From Thiosocius sp963753845 (GTDB taxonomy: Bacteria > Pseudomonadota > Gammaproteobacteria > Chromatiales > Chromatiaceae): 64,000 bases of DNA. Below are positions 17,067 through 25,449 of this stretch, piece by piece. The translations under genes were made by a program, and so were the position numbers. The stretch spans positions 248,001 through 312,000 of the forward strand of contig CAVWEI010000006.1 of assembly GCA_963753845.1 (NCBI GenBank). Direction: 5' to 3'. Numbering within the stretch: position 1 is the first letter of the stretch; the number at the start of each line of letters is the position of its first letter. The notes under the pieces were generated by a model. That model was not told the origin of the DNA. It saw nothing but the letters and a program-made list of their open reading frames with translations, and did not search any database.

Positions 17067-18913
17067 GAGCCCTCCTCCGGCGGCCCTTCGTCCGGCAGCA
17101 GATACGCATCCATGATGGCGCGCGCGATCGGTGCCGCGACCGAGCCCCCATGGCCCCCGTTCTCGACCACCACGGCGACTGCGATCCGGGGATCGTCGGC
17201 CGGCGCATAGGCGATGAACAAGGCATGGTCACGCAGCTTCTTCTCCAGCGTCTCCTCGTCGTACTCGGCGTCCTGGGCGACGGTGAAGACCTGCGCCGTG
17301 CCCGTCTTACCCGCAATTTTGTAGCGGTCGCTGCGGATGCGCTTGGCGGTCCCGCGATTGCTTTCGACCACGTGCAGCATGCCGTCGCGCACATCCGTCC
17401 AGTTCTGCCGCATTCCCACCGGGATGGTATGCGCGCTGGGCGGGATCGGGTTGATCTCGCCGGTGTCGCGCGAGCGCAGGTAGTCGACCACGTGCGGGAT
17501 GTAGTAGGTGCCGCCGTTGGCGATCGCCGCAGTCGCGGCAGCGAGTTGCAGCGGGGTCGTCAGGAAATAGCCCTGGCCGATACCGATGATCAGGGTCTCG
17601 CCGGGATACCAGGGCTGGCGGCGCGCCCTACGTTTCCATTCGCGCGAGGGCAGCAGGCCGCCTGATTCCCCGGTCAGATCGATACCGGTGCGTTCGCCGA
17701 AGCCGAACTGACCGAGAAAATCGTGTATCCGGTCCACCCCGAGTTCGTAGGCGAGTTTGTAGAAGTAAACGTCGCACGACTGCACGATGGCCGAATCCAG
17801 GTCCATCGAGCCGTGCCCGCCCTTTTTCCAGTCGCGGTAGCGATGGGTGTTGCCGGGCAACTGGAAATGGCCCGGGCAATAGACGCTGGTGTCGTACTCG
17901 ATGGCGCGGTTCTCGAGGCCGGCCAGCCCCATGAAGGGCTTGATTGTGGAGCCCGGCGGATACTGGCCGCGCAATGCACGGTTGGTTAGCGGTCGGTTTT
18001 CGTCCTGCTGCAGGGCCTTGTAATCCTTGCTACTGATGCCCTCGACAAACAGATTGGGGTCGTAGCCGGGCTGGCTGACGAAGGCAAGAACGGCGCCGTT
18101 CTTGGGATCGATCGCCACCGCCGCGCCGTTGTTGTCGCCGAGGGCCTTCATGGCGACTTCCTGCAGGCCGATATCGATGTGCAGATGGACATCGACCCCC
18201 GGTTCGGGCGCCGTCTGTTCGAGGGTGCGAACCTTGCGACCGGCCGCATTGACCTCCACCTGCTCCAGCCCCACCCCGCCGTGGAGCGCGGATTCATAGG
18301 TCTTTTCCACCCCGTTCTTGCCGATATGACTGGTACCGGAGTAATTGGAGACGTCGATCTGTTCGAGATCCTTCTGACTCACGCGGCCGACGTAGCCCAG
18401 CACATGGGTCGTCTTCACGTCGTGCGGGTAGTGGCGCAACAGCTGTGCCTTGATGTCCACGCCGGGGAAGCGGTGGCGGTGGACGGCGAACTGGGCGGTC
18501 TCGTCCTGGCTCAGATTGACCCTGATCGGGACGCTGTCGAAGCGCCGCTTGCGCCTTTTCAGCTGCCAGAATCGTTCCAGGTCCTCTTCGCCGATCTCGA
18601 TCACCTCGGCCAGTTCGGCCAGGGTCTGGTCGAGGTCCGCGACCTGCTCGGGGGTGATTTCGAGGCTGTAGGCGGGGCGGTTCTGGGCCAGCAGGACGCC
18701 CTTGCGGTCATAGATCAGGCCGCGCGTCGGCGGCAGCGGCAACACCTTGACGCGGTTTTCGCGCGAAAGGGTGGTGAAATGCTGGTGATCGACAACCTGC
18801 AACTGCACCATGCGCCAGCTGATCACCAGCATGGCGGCGAGCACCAGCATTCCGGCGACGATCGCACGATTCAGAAACGCCTGGTTCTCGCGAATGGTGT
18901 CCTTGAGCTGCAT
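17063..18913 (-). CDS. mrdA: Penicillin-binding protein 2 (elongation transpeptidase)
   Basis: A 616-residue class B penicillin-binding protein, the transpeptidase of side-wall elongation. One N-terminal membrane segment (about 17-36) is followed by the pedestal domain (LPPTRGLIYDRKGVLLA) and the transpeptidase domain. Active-site motifs: PPGSTIKPF with nucleophile Ser322, SCD in QSCDVYFYK (about 377) in place of SxN, and KTGTAQVF (about 522). It is encoded between mreD and rodA, its functional partner, with a four-base stop/start overlap to rodA. Confidence 0.96.
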   Translation of the reverse strand: MQLKDTIRENQAFLNRAIVAGMLVLAAMLVISWRMVQLQVVDHQHFTTLSRENRVKVLPLPPTRGLIYDRKGVLLAQNRPAYSLEITPEQVADLDQTLAELAEVIEIGEEDLERFWQLKRRKRRFDSVPIRVNLSQDETAQFAVHRHRFPGVDIKAQLLRHYPHDVKTTHVLGYVGRVSQKDLEQIDVSNYSGTSHIGKNGVEKTYESALHGGVGLEQVEVNAAGRKVRTLEQTAPEPGVDVHLHIDIGLQEVAMKALGDNNGAAVAIDPKNGAVLAFVSQPGYDPNLFVEGISSKDYKALQQDENRPLTNRALRGQYPPGSTIKPFMGLAGLENRAIEYDTSVYCPGHFQLPGNTHRYRDWKKGGHGSMDLDSAIVQSCDVYFYKLAYELGVDRIHDFLGQFGFGERTGIDLTGESGGLLPSREWKRRARRQPWYPGETLIIGIGQGYFLTTPLQLAAATAAIANGGTYYIPHVVDYLRSRDTGEINPIPPSAHTIPVGMRQNWTDVRDGMLHVVESNRGTAKRIRSDRYKIAGKTGTAQVFTVAQDAEYDEETLEKKLRDHALFIAYAPADDPRIAVAVVVENGGHGGSVAAPIARAIMDAYLLPDEGPPEEGS

Positions 18914-18916
18914 GGG

Positions 18917-19402
18917 TTAGCTCACCTTGAAATGCCGGCGTATCTTGCGCAGGGTCACGAAGACCCAGGGCCATAGCAGGGCGCCGATCGGAGGCACCGC
19001 CCAATAGGCCATCCCCGGGGTGATGCCGCGGGTCACGCCGGTCAGCCAGAATGCCAGTATGTGCTCGATCAGCAGCAGCACCAGTATCCCGAGTGACTGC
19101 TGCCAAAAAGGAAATACCCGGATGCGCTGGTGCAGCTGGATCGCGATGAAGGCCACGATGGAAAGGCCCAGGGCATGCTGTCCGAGCAGGGTGCCGGTCA
19201 ATACGTCGAGGATGATGCCGGCGACGAAGCCGCTACCGACACCGACCCGGTGAGGCAGGGCGATCGTCCAGTAGATCAGCACCAGCGTCACCCACTGCGG
19301 TCGAAACGGCCGCGCCCATTCCGGCATCGGCAGTATCATCAGCAGCATGGCAACGCAGAAGGTGGCCAGAATCACCAGTCGCCCCTGTCCCGAGCCGCTC
19401 AT
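18917..19402 (-). CDS. mreD: Rod shape-determining protein MreD
   Basis: A 161-residue inner-membrane protein with five or six hydrophobic segments, part of the MreBCD elongasome. WVTLVLIYWTIALPHRVGVG and the GIILDVLTGTLLGQHALG block are characteristic of MreD. Its start overlaps the mreC stop by four bases (ATGA), and mrdA follows three bases after its stop. Confidence 0.93.
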   Translation of the reverse strand: MSGSGQGRLVILATFCVAMLLMILPMPEWARPFRPQWVTLVLIYWTIALPHRVGVGSGFVAGIILDVLTGTLLGQHALGLSIVAFIAIQLHQRIRVFPFWQQSLGILVLLLIEHILAFWLTGVTRGITPGMAYWAVPPIGALLWPWVFVTLRKIRRHFKVS

Positions 19403-20358
19403 GTGCCGGGCTCCGGGGGTGCTTCGGTCATCGGGTCAGGAGTCATATCGGTATCTTTGTCCCCCGTTTCCTCCTCCGGCACCGTTCCGCCGGTCTCGAG
19501 TGGATCGGGTTCGTCGACGGCTGCTGCTGGCAGCTGGTTGGGTACCGTCCACACCAGCAAGACCTCACGGCTGCGGTCGAGGTGGGCGCGTGGCTGCGCG
19601 AGGACACTCGAAAAAGGGGCGTCGGGAGAGCGGTCAATGCGCGTCACGGTCGCGACCGGATAGCCCGGCGGGAATTTGCCACCCAGGCCGGAGGTGACCA
19701 GCAGGTCGCCCTCGACGATGTCGGAGTTTGTTGGAAGATACGGCAGCTTGAGCTCGTCGATACGCCCGGTCCCCACCGCGATGGTGCGCAGGCCGTTGCG
19801 TAGCACCTGTACAGGCAGTGCGTGGCTGGTATCGGTGATCAAAAGAACGGTCGAGGAAAACGGGGTGACGCTGATGACCTGCCCCATGACGGCATGCGCA
19901 TCCAGCACTGGCTGGCCCTCGAAGGCGCCCGAGGCCGCGCCTTTCTTGATGATGACCTGCTGCTTGTAGGGATCGAGATCGACCGAGGACAATTCGGCGA
20001 CCAGTACGCGGTCGCCGACCTTGAACGACGAGTCCACCAGGTCGCGCAGGCGCATGTTTTCCGCCTGCAGGGCCTCGTACTTCTGCAGTTCAGCAAGCAG
20101 GTGCAGGTTGCGGTTCCTGAGTTCCCGGTTCTGCGCGGTCAGCGAATCCCGGCTCCTGGTGGTCTCGTCCAGCCAGGTGGTGGCCGTAAAAGGCAGGTCA
20201 GCGAGGTAATGAAGGGGGTAGGTCAGAAATGCCAGGGTGCTGCGCAGATGTTGCAGGTGGTGAAACCTGTGGTCCAGCACCAGCAGAATCAGTGACAGCA
20301 TGATGGCGGCCGCCACCCGGGTGGATTGCTGGGGGCCCTGTGCAAAGATCGGCTTGAT
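19399..20358 (-). CDS. mreC: Rod shape-determining protein MreC (apparent ATC start)
   Basis: MreC is a bitopic periplasmic scaffold linking MreB, RodA and PBP2. A transmembrane segment (about 16-32), a coiled coil (about 70-105, AQNRELRNRN, LLAELQKYEALQAENMRLR) and two beta domains (VIIKKGAASGAFEGQPVLD, LPTNSDIVEGDLLVTSGLGG) are clear. The residues KPIFAQGPQ align with the well-conserved MreC start MKPIFxxGP, but the codon at the Met position (20356-20358) is ATC. GGGAG stands 9 bases upstream of it, and no ATG, GTG or TTG occurs between it and the in-frame TGA further upstream. The first ordinary start is GTG 20316, which would delete the conserved N-terminus. A Pro/Glu-rich tail follows about residue 280. 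Confidence 0.85.
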   Translation of the reverse strand: MKPIFAQGPQQSTRVAAAIMLSLILLVLDHRFHHLQHLRSTLAFLTYPLHYLADLPFTATTWLDETTRSRDSLTAQNRELRNRNLHLLAELQKYEALQAENMRLRDLVDSSFKVGDRVLVAELSSVDLDPYKQQVIIKKGAASGAFEGQPVLDAHAVMGQVISVTPFSSTVLLITDTSHALPVQVLRNGLRTIAVGTGRIDELKLPYLPTNSDIVEGDLLVTSGLGGKFPPGYPVATVTRIDRSPDAPFSSVLAQPRAHLDRSREVLLVWTVPNQLPAAAVDEPDPLETGGTVPEEETGDKDTDMTPDPMTEAPPEPGT

Positions 20359-20570
20359 GGTAACGCTCTCCCTTCGTGCGGTGTGCCGCGCACGATGGCG
20401 CGGCGTGGCGTCGCGAAAGAGTCCTCAGGATGCTCTAAACACGTCTGACCGGGGTTTGGCTGGTCTGGTTCGTCACAATCTTTATTGCCAGGGCGCCAGG
20501 CCCGGAACAGGCCGCCATTGCCGGGTTAGGCACTTGGCCTCCGGGGCGGCGACCGCTCAGGGGCAAGGGG

Positions 20571-21620
20571 CTACTCGACCGTGAAGATCTCGCCTCCGCG
20601 CTCGTCCATGAGTTCGAGCGCGCGGCCACCGCCGCGTGCGACGCAGGTCAGGGGATCCTCGGCGATGATCACCGGCAGACCTGTCTCCTCCTCGATCAGA
20701 CGGTCGATGTCCTTCAGCAGGGCACCACCGCCGGTCAGCACGATGCCGCGCTCTGCGACGTCGGCACCCAGTTCGGGCGGCGTCTGTTCCAGCGCCTTCT
20801 TGACCGCATCCACGATCCCGGACAGCGGCTCCTGAAGGGCCTCGAGGATTTCGTTCGAACTCAGGGTGAAACCGCGTGGCACGCCTTCCGCCAGGTTGCG
20901 GCCTTTGACCTCCAGTTCGCGCACCTCGTTCCCCGGATAGGCCGATCCGATCTCTTTTTTCACCCGCTCGGCGGTCGCCTCACCGATCAGGGTGCCGTAG
21001 TTGCGGCGCACGTAGTTGATGATCGCCTCGTCGAACTTGTCACCGCCGATGCGCACCGAATTGGAGTACACGATGCCGTTGAGCGAGATGATGGCGACCT
21101 CCGATGTGCCGCCCCCGATATCCAGCACCATGGAGCCGCGCGCCTCGTCCACCGGCAGGCCGGCACCGATCGCCGCGGACATGGGCTCCTCGATCAGGTA
21201 GACCTCGCGCGCGCCGGCACCGGCCGCGGATTCCTTGATCGCGCGGCGTTCGACCTGGGTCGAACCGCAGGGCACACACACCAGCACGCGCGGGCTGGGC
21301 CGGATCAGGCGCGATTCGTGGACCTTGTGGATGAAGTACTGCAGCATCTTTTCAGTCACGGTGAAGTCGGCGATCACGCCTTCCTTCATCGGGCGGATGG
21401 CGGTGATGTTGGCCGGGGTTCGGCCAAGCATCTTCTTGGCCTCCTCACCGACCGCGGACACGGATTTGGGGCCGCCCGGGCCGCGATCCTGTCGAATGGC
21501 GACCACCGAGGGTTCGTTCAGCACGATTCCCTGGTCGCGCGCATAGATCAGGGTGTTGGCGGTGCCAAGGTCGATCGAGAGATCGTTGGAAAAGAGTCCA
21601 CGAATACGGCGAAGGAACAT
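20571..21620 (-). CDS. mreB: Rod shape-determining protein MreB
   Basis: A 349-residue bacterial actin that forms membrane-attached filaments guiding side-wall synthesis. ATG 21620 gives the amphipathic N-terminus MFLRRIRGLFS; the frame is open for about 107 codons upstream, but nothing there resembles MreB. Phosphate-1 loop DLSIDLGTANTLIYA (about 13-27), VPCGSTQVERRAI, phosphate-2 MVLDIGGGTSEVAII and the adenosine motif IVLTGGGALLKDID are all present. First gene of the cell-wall operon; 212 bases separate its stop from the likely mreC start, a gap without an obvious terminator. gatC diverges upstream. Confidence 0.97.
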   Translation of the reverse strand: MFLRRIRGLFSNDLSIDLGTANTLIYARDQGIVLNEPSVVAIRQDRGPGGPKSVSAVGEEAKKMLGRTPANITAIRPMKEGVIADFTVTEKMLQYFIHKVHESRLIRPSPRVLVCVPCGSTQVERRAIKESAAGAGAREVYLIEEPMSAAIGAGLPVDEARGSMVLDIGGGTSEVAIISLNGIVYSNSVRIGGDKFDEAIINYVRRNYGTLIGEATAERVKKEIGSAYPGNEVRELEVKGRNLAEGVPRGFTLSSNEILEALQEPLSGIVDAVKKALEQTPPELGADVAERGIVLTGGGALLKDIDRLIEEETGLPVIIAEDPLTCVARGGGRALELMDERGGEIFTVE

Positions 21621-21840
21621 GCTGTGACTTCCGGTGGCCGGCCGGGCAACCTGTCTTGACAGGGCCGCGACCTTGACAATTAAAGCGGTTTGCCGGGCGT
21701 CCATGGCCCGGAGAGACGCGTAATCTAGCAACGGCCCCGGGGTTCGGCAAGCGTACTGGTTCGGAGTTGGTTTCGGGGCGGTGCCGTATTGTGTTAATTT
21801 CGCGGCCTTATCCGAGCCAAACCCACAATATTGCAAGCCT

Positions 21841-22128
21841 ATGTCACTGTCCGCTGATGACGTCGCAAAAATCGCCCATCTTGCCCGACTGGCGATGGAG
21901 CCGGGCGAATCCGAGGCCCTGGGCCGGGAACTCTCCACCATCCTGGACCTGGTCGCACAGATGGATGCGGTCGAAACCGGGGGTGTGCTGCCGATGGCGC
22001 ACCCGCTCGAAATGGCCCAGCGCCTGCGCGAGGACCTGGTGACGGAGGAGAACCGGCGCGACAGCTACCAGGCAAATGCACCTGCGGTCGAGAACGGGCT
22101 TTTCCTGGTGCCCAAGGTTATCGAATGA
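21841..22128 (+). CDS. gatC: Asp-tRNA(Asn)/Glu-tRNA(Gln) amidotransferase subunit C
   Basis: A 95-residue GatC, the small belt-like subunit of GatCAB, which converts misacylated Glu-tRNA(Gln) and/or Asp-tRNA(Asn) by amidation. MSLSADDVAKIAHLARLAM and the C-terminal GLFLVPKVIE are typical. ATG 21841 is chosen by alignment; the frame stays open 20 codons upstream. Finding a full gatCAB suggests that at least one of these amide aminoacyl-tRNAs is made indirectly here; neither glnS nor asnS is in the window. Confidence 0.95.
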   Translation: MSLSADDVAKIAHLARLAMEPGESEALGRELSTILDLVAQMDAVETGGVLPMAHPLEMAQRLREDLVTEENRRDSYQANAPAVENGLFLVPKVIE

Positions 22129-22136
22129 GGGCCGTT

Positions 22137-22174
22137 GCCGGCCGCTGCCGTGCCTGGTGAGGGCAGCGGCCGGC
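22137..22174. repeat. Strong GC-rich hairpin between gatC and gatA
   Basis: CCGGCCGCTGCC (22138-22149) and GGCAGCGGCCGG (22162-22173) are a perfect 12-bp inverted repeat, extendable by one G-C pair, with a 12-base loop. No T-run follows, so it is a poor intrinsic terminator. It may instead stabilise or process the gatC-gatA message, or be a mobile palindromic element. Confidence 0.65.
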
Positions 22175-22245
22175 GGCAAAGGGACCGCGCAACCCGGGCC
22201 ACGGGTGTTTCAACAAGATTTTGATCATGGATCCCCAGCAATCCC

Positions 22246-23700
22246 ATGCATAACAAGACCATAGCGGAACTGTCGACCGCGCTGCGTGACGGTGATTTGT
22301 CCAGCGTCGAACTTACCGGGCATATGCTGCAGCGCATCAAGACGTGCGGCGAGCCGCTGAACAGTTTTATCAGTGTCACCGCGGAGCAGGCGCTCGAAGA
22401 GGCGGCTGCAGCCGACCGGCGGATTGCCGCGGGACAGGCCGGCGCCCTGACCGGTATACCGATTGCCCATAAGGACATTTTCTGCACCCTCGATGTCCGT
22501 ACCAGTTGCGGTTCGCGCATGCTGGAGAACTTCATCTCGCCCTACGACGCGACTGTCGTCACCCGCCTGAAGGAGGCCGGCGTGGTGATGCTGGGCAAGA
22601 CCAACATGGACGAGTTCGCCATGGGCTCGTCGAACGAAACCAGCCATTTCGGCCCGGTGCGCAACCCCTGGGATACCGAGACGGTACCCGGTGGCTCTTC
22701 CGGTGGCTCCGCAGCGGCCGTGGCGGCCCGCCTGTGCGCGGCGGCGACCGGAACCGATACCGGCGGCTCGATACGCCAGCCGGCCGCACTGACCGGGATC
22801 ACCGGCCTGAAGCCGACCTACGGGCGCTGTTCGCGCTGGGGCATGATCGCGTTCGCCTCCTCGCTCGATCAGGCCGGCCCCATGACTCGTAGCGCCGAGG
22901 ATGCCGCGCTCATGCTGGCCGCCATGGCGGGCTTCGACGAGCGTGATTCGACCAGCGCCCAGCGCCCGGTCGACGACTACGTCGGTGCGCTCGGCAATGA
23001 CATCCGGGGCCTGCGTATCGGTGTCGTCAGGGAGTTCATGGGCGAGGGGCTTGATGCAGGGGTGGGTGCCTCGGTCGAGGCCGCGTTGGATGAATTGAAG
23101 CGGCTCGGGGCGCAGATCGTCGAGATAAGCCTGCCGAATGCCGGGCTCTCGGTGCCGGCCTACTACGTCGTGGCCCCGGCGGAGTGCTCCTCGAACCTGG
23201 CGCGTTTCGACGGCGTGCGTTACGGGCATCGCTGCGCCGACCCGCAGGGTCTCGAAGACCTGTACAAGCGTTCGCGCTCCGAGGGATTCGGGGCCGAGGT
23301 CAAGCGTCGCATCATGATCGGCACCTACGCGCTGTCCGCAGGCTACTACGACGCCTATTACCTGAAGGCCCAAAAGGTGCGACAGCTGATCGCAGACGAC
23401 TTCCGCAACGCCTTCGGGCAGTGCGACGTGATCGTCGGTCCAACCGCGCCGGGTACCGCGTTCCGGCTCGGAGAGAAGGCCGATGACCCCGTGTCCATGT
23501 ACCTGCAGGATATCTACACCATCGCGGTCAACCTCGCTGGTCTGCCCGGGATGTCGATCCCCGCACCGGCCAGTGACGGCATGCCGGTCGGCCTGCAGCT
23601 GATCGGCAACTATTTCGACGAGGCACGATTGCTGAACGTCGCACACCAGCTGCAGCTGGTGACCGACTGGCACAAACAAGCTCCGGCCGGGTTTGAATGA
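22246..23700 (+). CDS. gatA: Asp-tRNA(Asn)/Glu-tRNA(Gln) amidotransferase subunit A
   Basis: A 484-residue amidase-signature enzyme that frees ammonia from glutamine and passes it to GatB. The catalytic Lys-cisSer-Ser triad is visible: Lys76 in PIAHKDIF, Ser151 in PGGSSGGSAAA, and Ser175 in TDTGGSIRQPA. GLKPTYGRCSRWG is also a GatA hallmark. Length is normal. It follows gatC after 117 bases holding a strong hairpin and precedes gatB after 148 bases holding an inverted repeat. Confidence 0.97.
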   Translation: MHNKTIAELSTALRDGDLSSVELTGHMLQRIKTCGEPLNSFISVTAEQALEEAAAADRRIAAGQAGALTGIPIAHKDIFCTLDVRTSCGSRMLENFISPYDATVVTRLKEAGVVMLGKTNMDEFAMGSSNETSHFGPVRNPWDTETVPGGSSGGSAAAVAARLCAAATGTDTGGSIRQPAALTGITGLKPTYGRCSRWGMIAFASSLDQAGPMTRSAEDAALMLAAMAGFDERDSTSAQRPVDDYVGALGNDIRGLRIGVVREFMGEGLDAGVGASVEAALDELKRLGAQIVEISLPNAGLSVPAYYVVAPAECSSNLARFDGVRYGHRCADPQGLEDLYKRSRSEGFGAEVKRRIMIGTYALSAGYYDAYYLKAQKVRQLIADDFRNAFGQCDVIVGPTAPGTAFRLGEKADDPVSMYLQDIYTIAVNLAGLPGMSIPAPASDGMPVGLQLIGNYFDEARLLNVAHQLQLVTDWHKQAPAGFE

Positions 23701-23710
23701 AGTTATTCTC

Positions 23711-23816
23711 GGGGACACAGAGGGCGCAGAGAGGCGCAGAGCACACAGAGAATATTGACACCGGTTGCACAGGGATTCTCTGCGATCTCTGCGCTTCTCC
23801 GTGTACTCTGCGTCCG
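23711..23816. repeat. Imperfect inverted repeat of CACAGAG/CGCAGAG units
   Basis: The gatA-gatB gap contains GGGACACAGAGGGCGCAGAG and further CGCAGAG/CACAGAG units (23711-23752), answered on the other arm by TCTCTGCGATCTCTGCGC, TTCTCCGTG and ACTCTGCGTCC (23773-23816). The arms form a long imperfect hairpin. This kind of (G)CGCAGAG palindrome is scattered through many gammaproteobacterial genomes, but no mechanism is known to me. The gatB start lies 33 bases after it. Confidence 0.7.
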
Positions 23817-23848
23817 GTCAGGTCCGCACAAATAAACGGTTGACAGAC

Positions 23849-25291
23849 ATGCAATGGGAAACAGTCATCGGGTTGGAGGTACATACCCAGCTCGCCACTC
23901 AGTCGAAGATCTTTTCCGGGTCCTCGACCGCCTTTGGTGCAGAGCCGAACACCCAGGCGGCACTGATCGACCTGGGCATGCCGGGTGTGCTGCCGGTGCT
24001 GAACAAGGAGGCCGTGCGCATGGCCGTTCGGTTTGGCAAGGCAATCGGGGCGCACATCGCCGGGCGTTCGGTGTTCGCGCGCAAGAACTATTTCTACCCG
24101 GATCTGCCCAAGGGCTACCAGATCAGCCAGTTCGAGCTGCCCGTGGTCGGTAAGGGTGAGGTGGAGATCGTGCTCGAGGACGGCTCGACCAAACGTGTCG
24201 GTGTGACCCGTGCGCATCTCGAAGAGGATGCAGGCAAGTCGCTGCACGAGGATTTCCACGGCATGACCGGGATCGACCTGAACCGCGCCGGCACGCCGCT
24301 GCTCGAGATCGTGTCCGAACCGGACATGCGTTCCGCCAGGGAGGCGGTGGCCTATGCAAGGAAGATGCACCAGATCGTGACCTACATCGGGATCTGCGAC
24401 GGCAATATGCAGGAAGGCTCGTTCCGCGTGGATGCCAATGTCTCGGTGCGTCCCAAGGGCCAGGCCGAGTTCGGTACCCGCGCCGAGCTCAAGAACATCA
24501 ACTCGTTCCGCTTCCTGGAAAAGGCGATCAATTTTGAGGTCGAGCGCCAGATCGAGCTGATCGAAGACGGCGGTAGGGTGGTCCAGGAAACCCGCCTCTA
24601 TGATGCCGACAAGGACGAGACGCGCTCCATGCGTTCCAAGGAAGAGGCCAACGACTACCGTTATTTCCCCGATCCGGACCTGCTGCCGCTGGAGATCGAC
24701 CAGGCCTTCATCGACGAGGTGGTGGCGGAGATGCCCGAGCTGCCGGATGCGCGTCGTGCGCGCTTCGAATCGGAATACGGCCTGTCGGCCTACGATGCCG
24801 ACGTGCTGACCGGCAGTCGCGCCCAGGCGGACTACTACGAGGTCGTAGCCAGCGCCAGTGGCGACGCCAAGCTGGCCGCCAACTGGGTGATGGGCGAGCT
24901 GGCGGCGGCCCTGAACAGGGAGGGGATGGAGATCACGCGTTCTCCCGTCAGCGCGCAGGCGCTGGGTGAGCTGGTCGCGCGGATCAGGGACAACACCATC
25001 TCCGGCAAGATCGCCAAGGACGTCTTTGCCGCGATCTGGGCCGGTGAGGGCGGTGCCGACCAGGTGATCGAGGCTAAAGGTCTCAGGCAGATCACCGATA
25101 GCGGGGCTATCGAGGCCCTGGTCGACGAAGTGATCGCCGCCAATGCGGCGCAGGTCGAGAATTATCGAGCGGCCGATCCGGATAAGCAGCCGAAGATGCT
25201 GGGTTTCTTTGTCGGCCAGATCATGAAGAAATCACAGGGCAAGGCGAATCCGCAGCAGGTGAACGAGCTGCTGCGCAAGAAGCTCGGTTAA
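23849..25291 (+). CDS. gatB: Asp-tRNA(Asn)/Glu-tRNA(Gln) amidotransferase subunit B
   Basis: A 480-residue GatB, the kinase/transamidase subunit that activates the misacylated tRNA with ATP and binds its acceptor end. The start MQWETVIGLEVHTQL is diagnostic and fixes ATG 23849; the 28 codons open upstream are translated repeat DNA. RKNYFYPDLPKGYQISQ, the RVDANVSVRPKG block and DYRYFPDPDLLPL follow. The C-terminal YqeY-like tRNA-binding domain (about 330-480) ends with KANPQQVNELLRKKLG. Confidence 0.97.
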   Translation: MQWETVIGLEVHTQLATQSKIFSGSSTAFGAEPNTQAALIDLGMPGVLPVLNKEAVRMAVRFGKAIGAHIAGRSVFARKNYFYPDLPKGYQISQFELPVVGKGEVEIVLEDGSTKRVGVTRAHLEEDAGKSLHEDFHGMTGIDLNRAGTPLLEIVSEPDMRSAREAVAYARKMHQIVTYIGICDGNMQEGSFRVDANVSVRPKGQAEFGTRAELKNINSFRFLEKAINFEVERQIELIEDGGRVVQETRLYDADKDETRSMRSKEEANDYRYFPDPDLLPLEIDQAFIDEVVAEMPELPDARRARFESEYGLSAYDADVLTGSRAQADYYEVVASASGDAKLAANWVMGELAAALNREGMEITRSPVSAQALGELVARIRDNTISGKIAKDVFAAIWAGEGGADQVIEAKGLRQITDSGAIEALVDEVIAANAAQVENYRAADPDKQPKMLGFFVGQIMKKSQGKANPQQVNELLRKKLG

Positions 25292-25295
25292 TCGA

Positions 25296-25423
25296 TTTTC
25301 ACCACGAAGGGCACGAAGTACCAAAGGCTTGGTGCGCGTCTTTGTCCACACAGGGCCGTGTCGGCATTTTTGACTGAACAAGTGTTTTCCACTTCATGAA
25401 CTATGTGCCCTTATGTGGTTAAA
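25296..25423. repeat. Imperfect inverted repeat, CACGAAGG type
   Basis: TTTTCACCACGAAGGGCACGAAGTACC (25296-25322, quoted here in two overlapping parts: TTTTCACCACGAAGG, GGGCACGAAGTACC) is answered by AACTATGTGCCCTTATGTGGTTAAA (25399-25423; parts AACTATGTGCCC, CTTATGTGGTT). With several mismatches the arms pair as a hairpin about 128 bases across. It resembles the dispersed CACCACGAAGG...CCTTCGTGGTG palindromes of gammaproteobacteria and may serve as the gatB transcript end. Confidence 0.6.
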
Positions 25424-25449
25424 CAGTATTCACAGCCGAGGTAGGCGAA

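Noticed and set aside
14929..17394. An 821-residue minus-strand frame that seems to fuse mltB to upstream sequence
   Set aside because: The part upstream of ATG 15924 is the wrong frame of rodA and mrdA; mltB has its own signal peptide start.
22225..23718. A 497-residue minus-strand frame opposite gatA
   Set aside because: Antisense of the intact gatA; no protein-like hydrophobic pattern.
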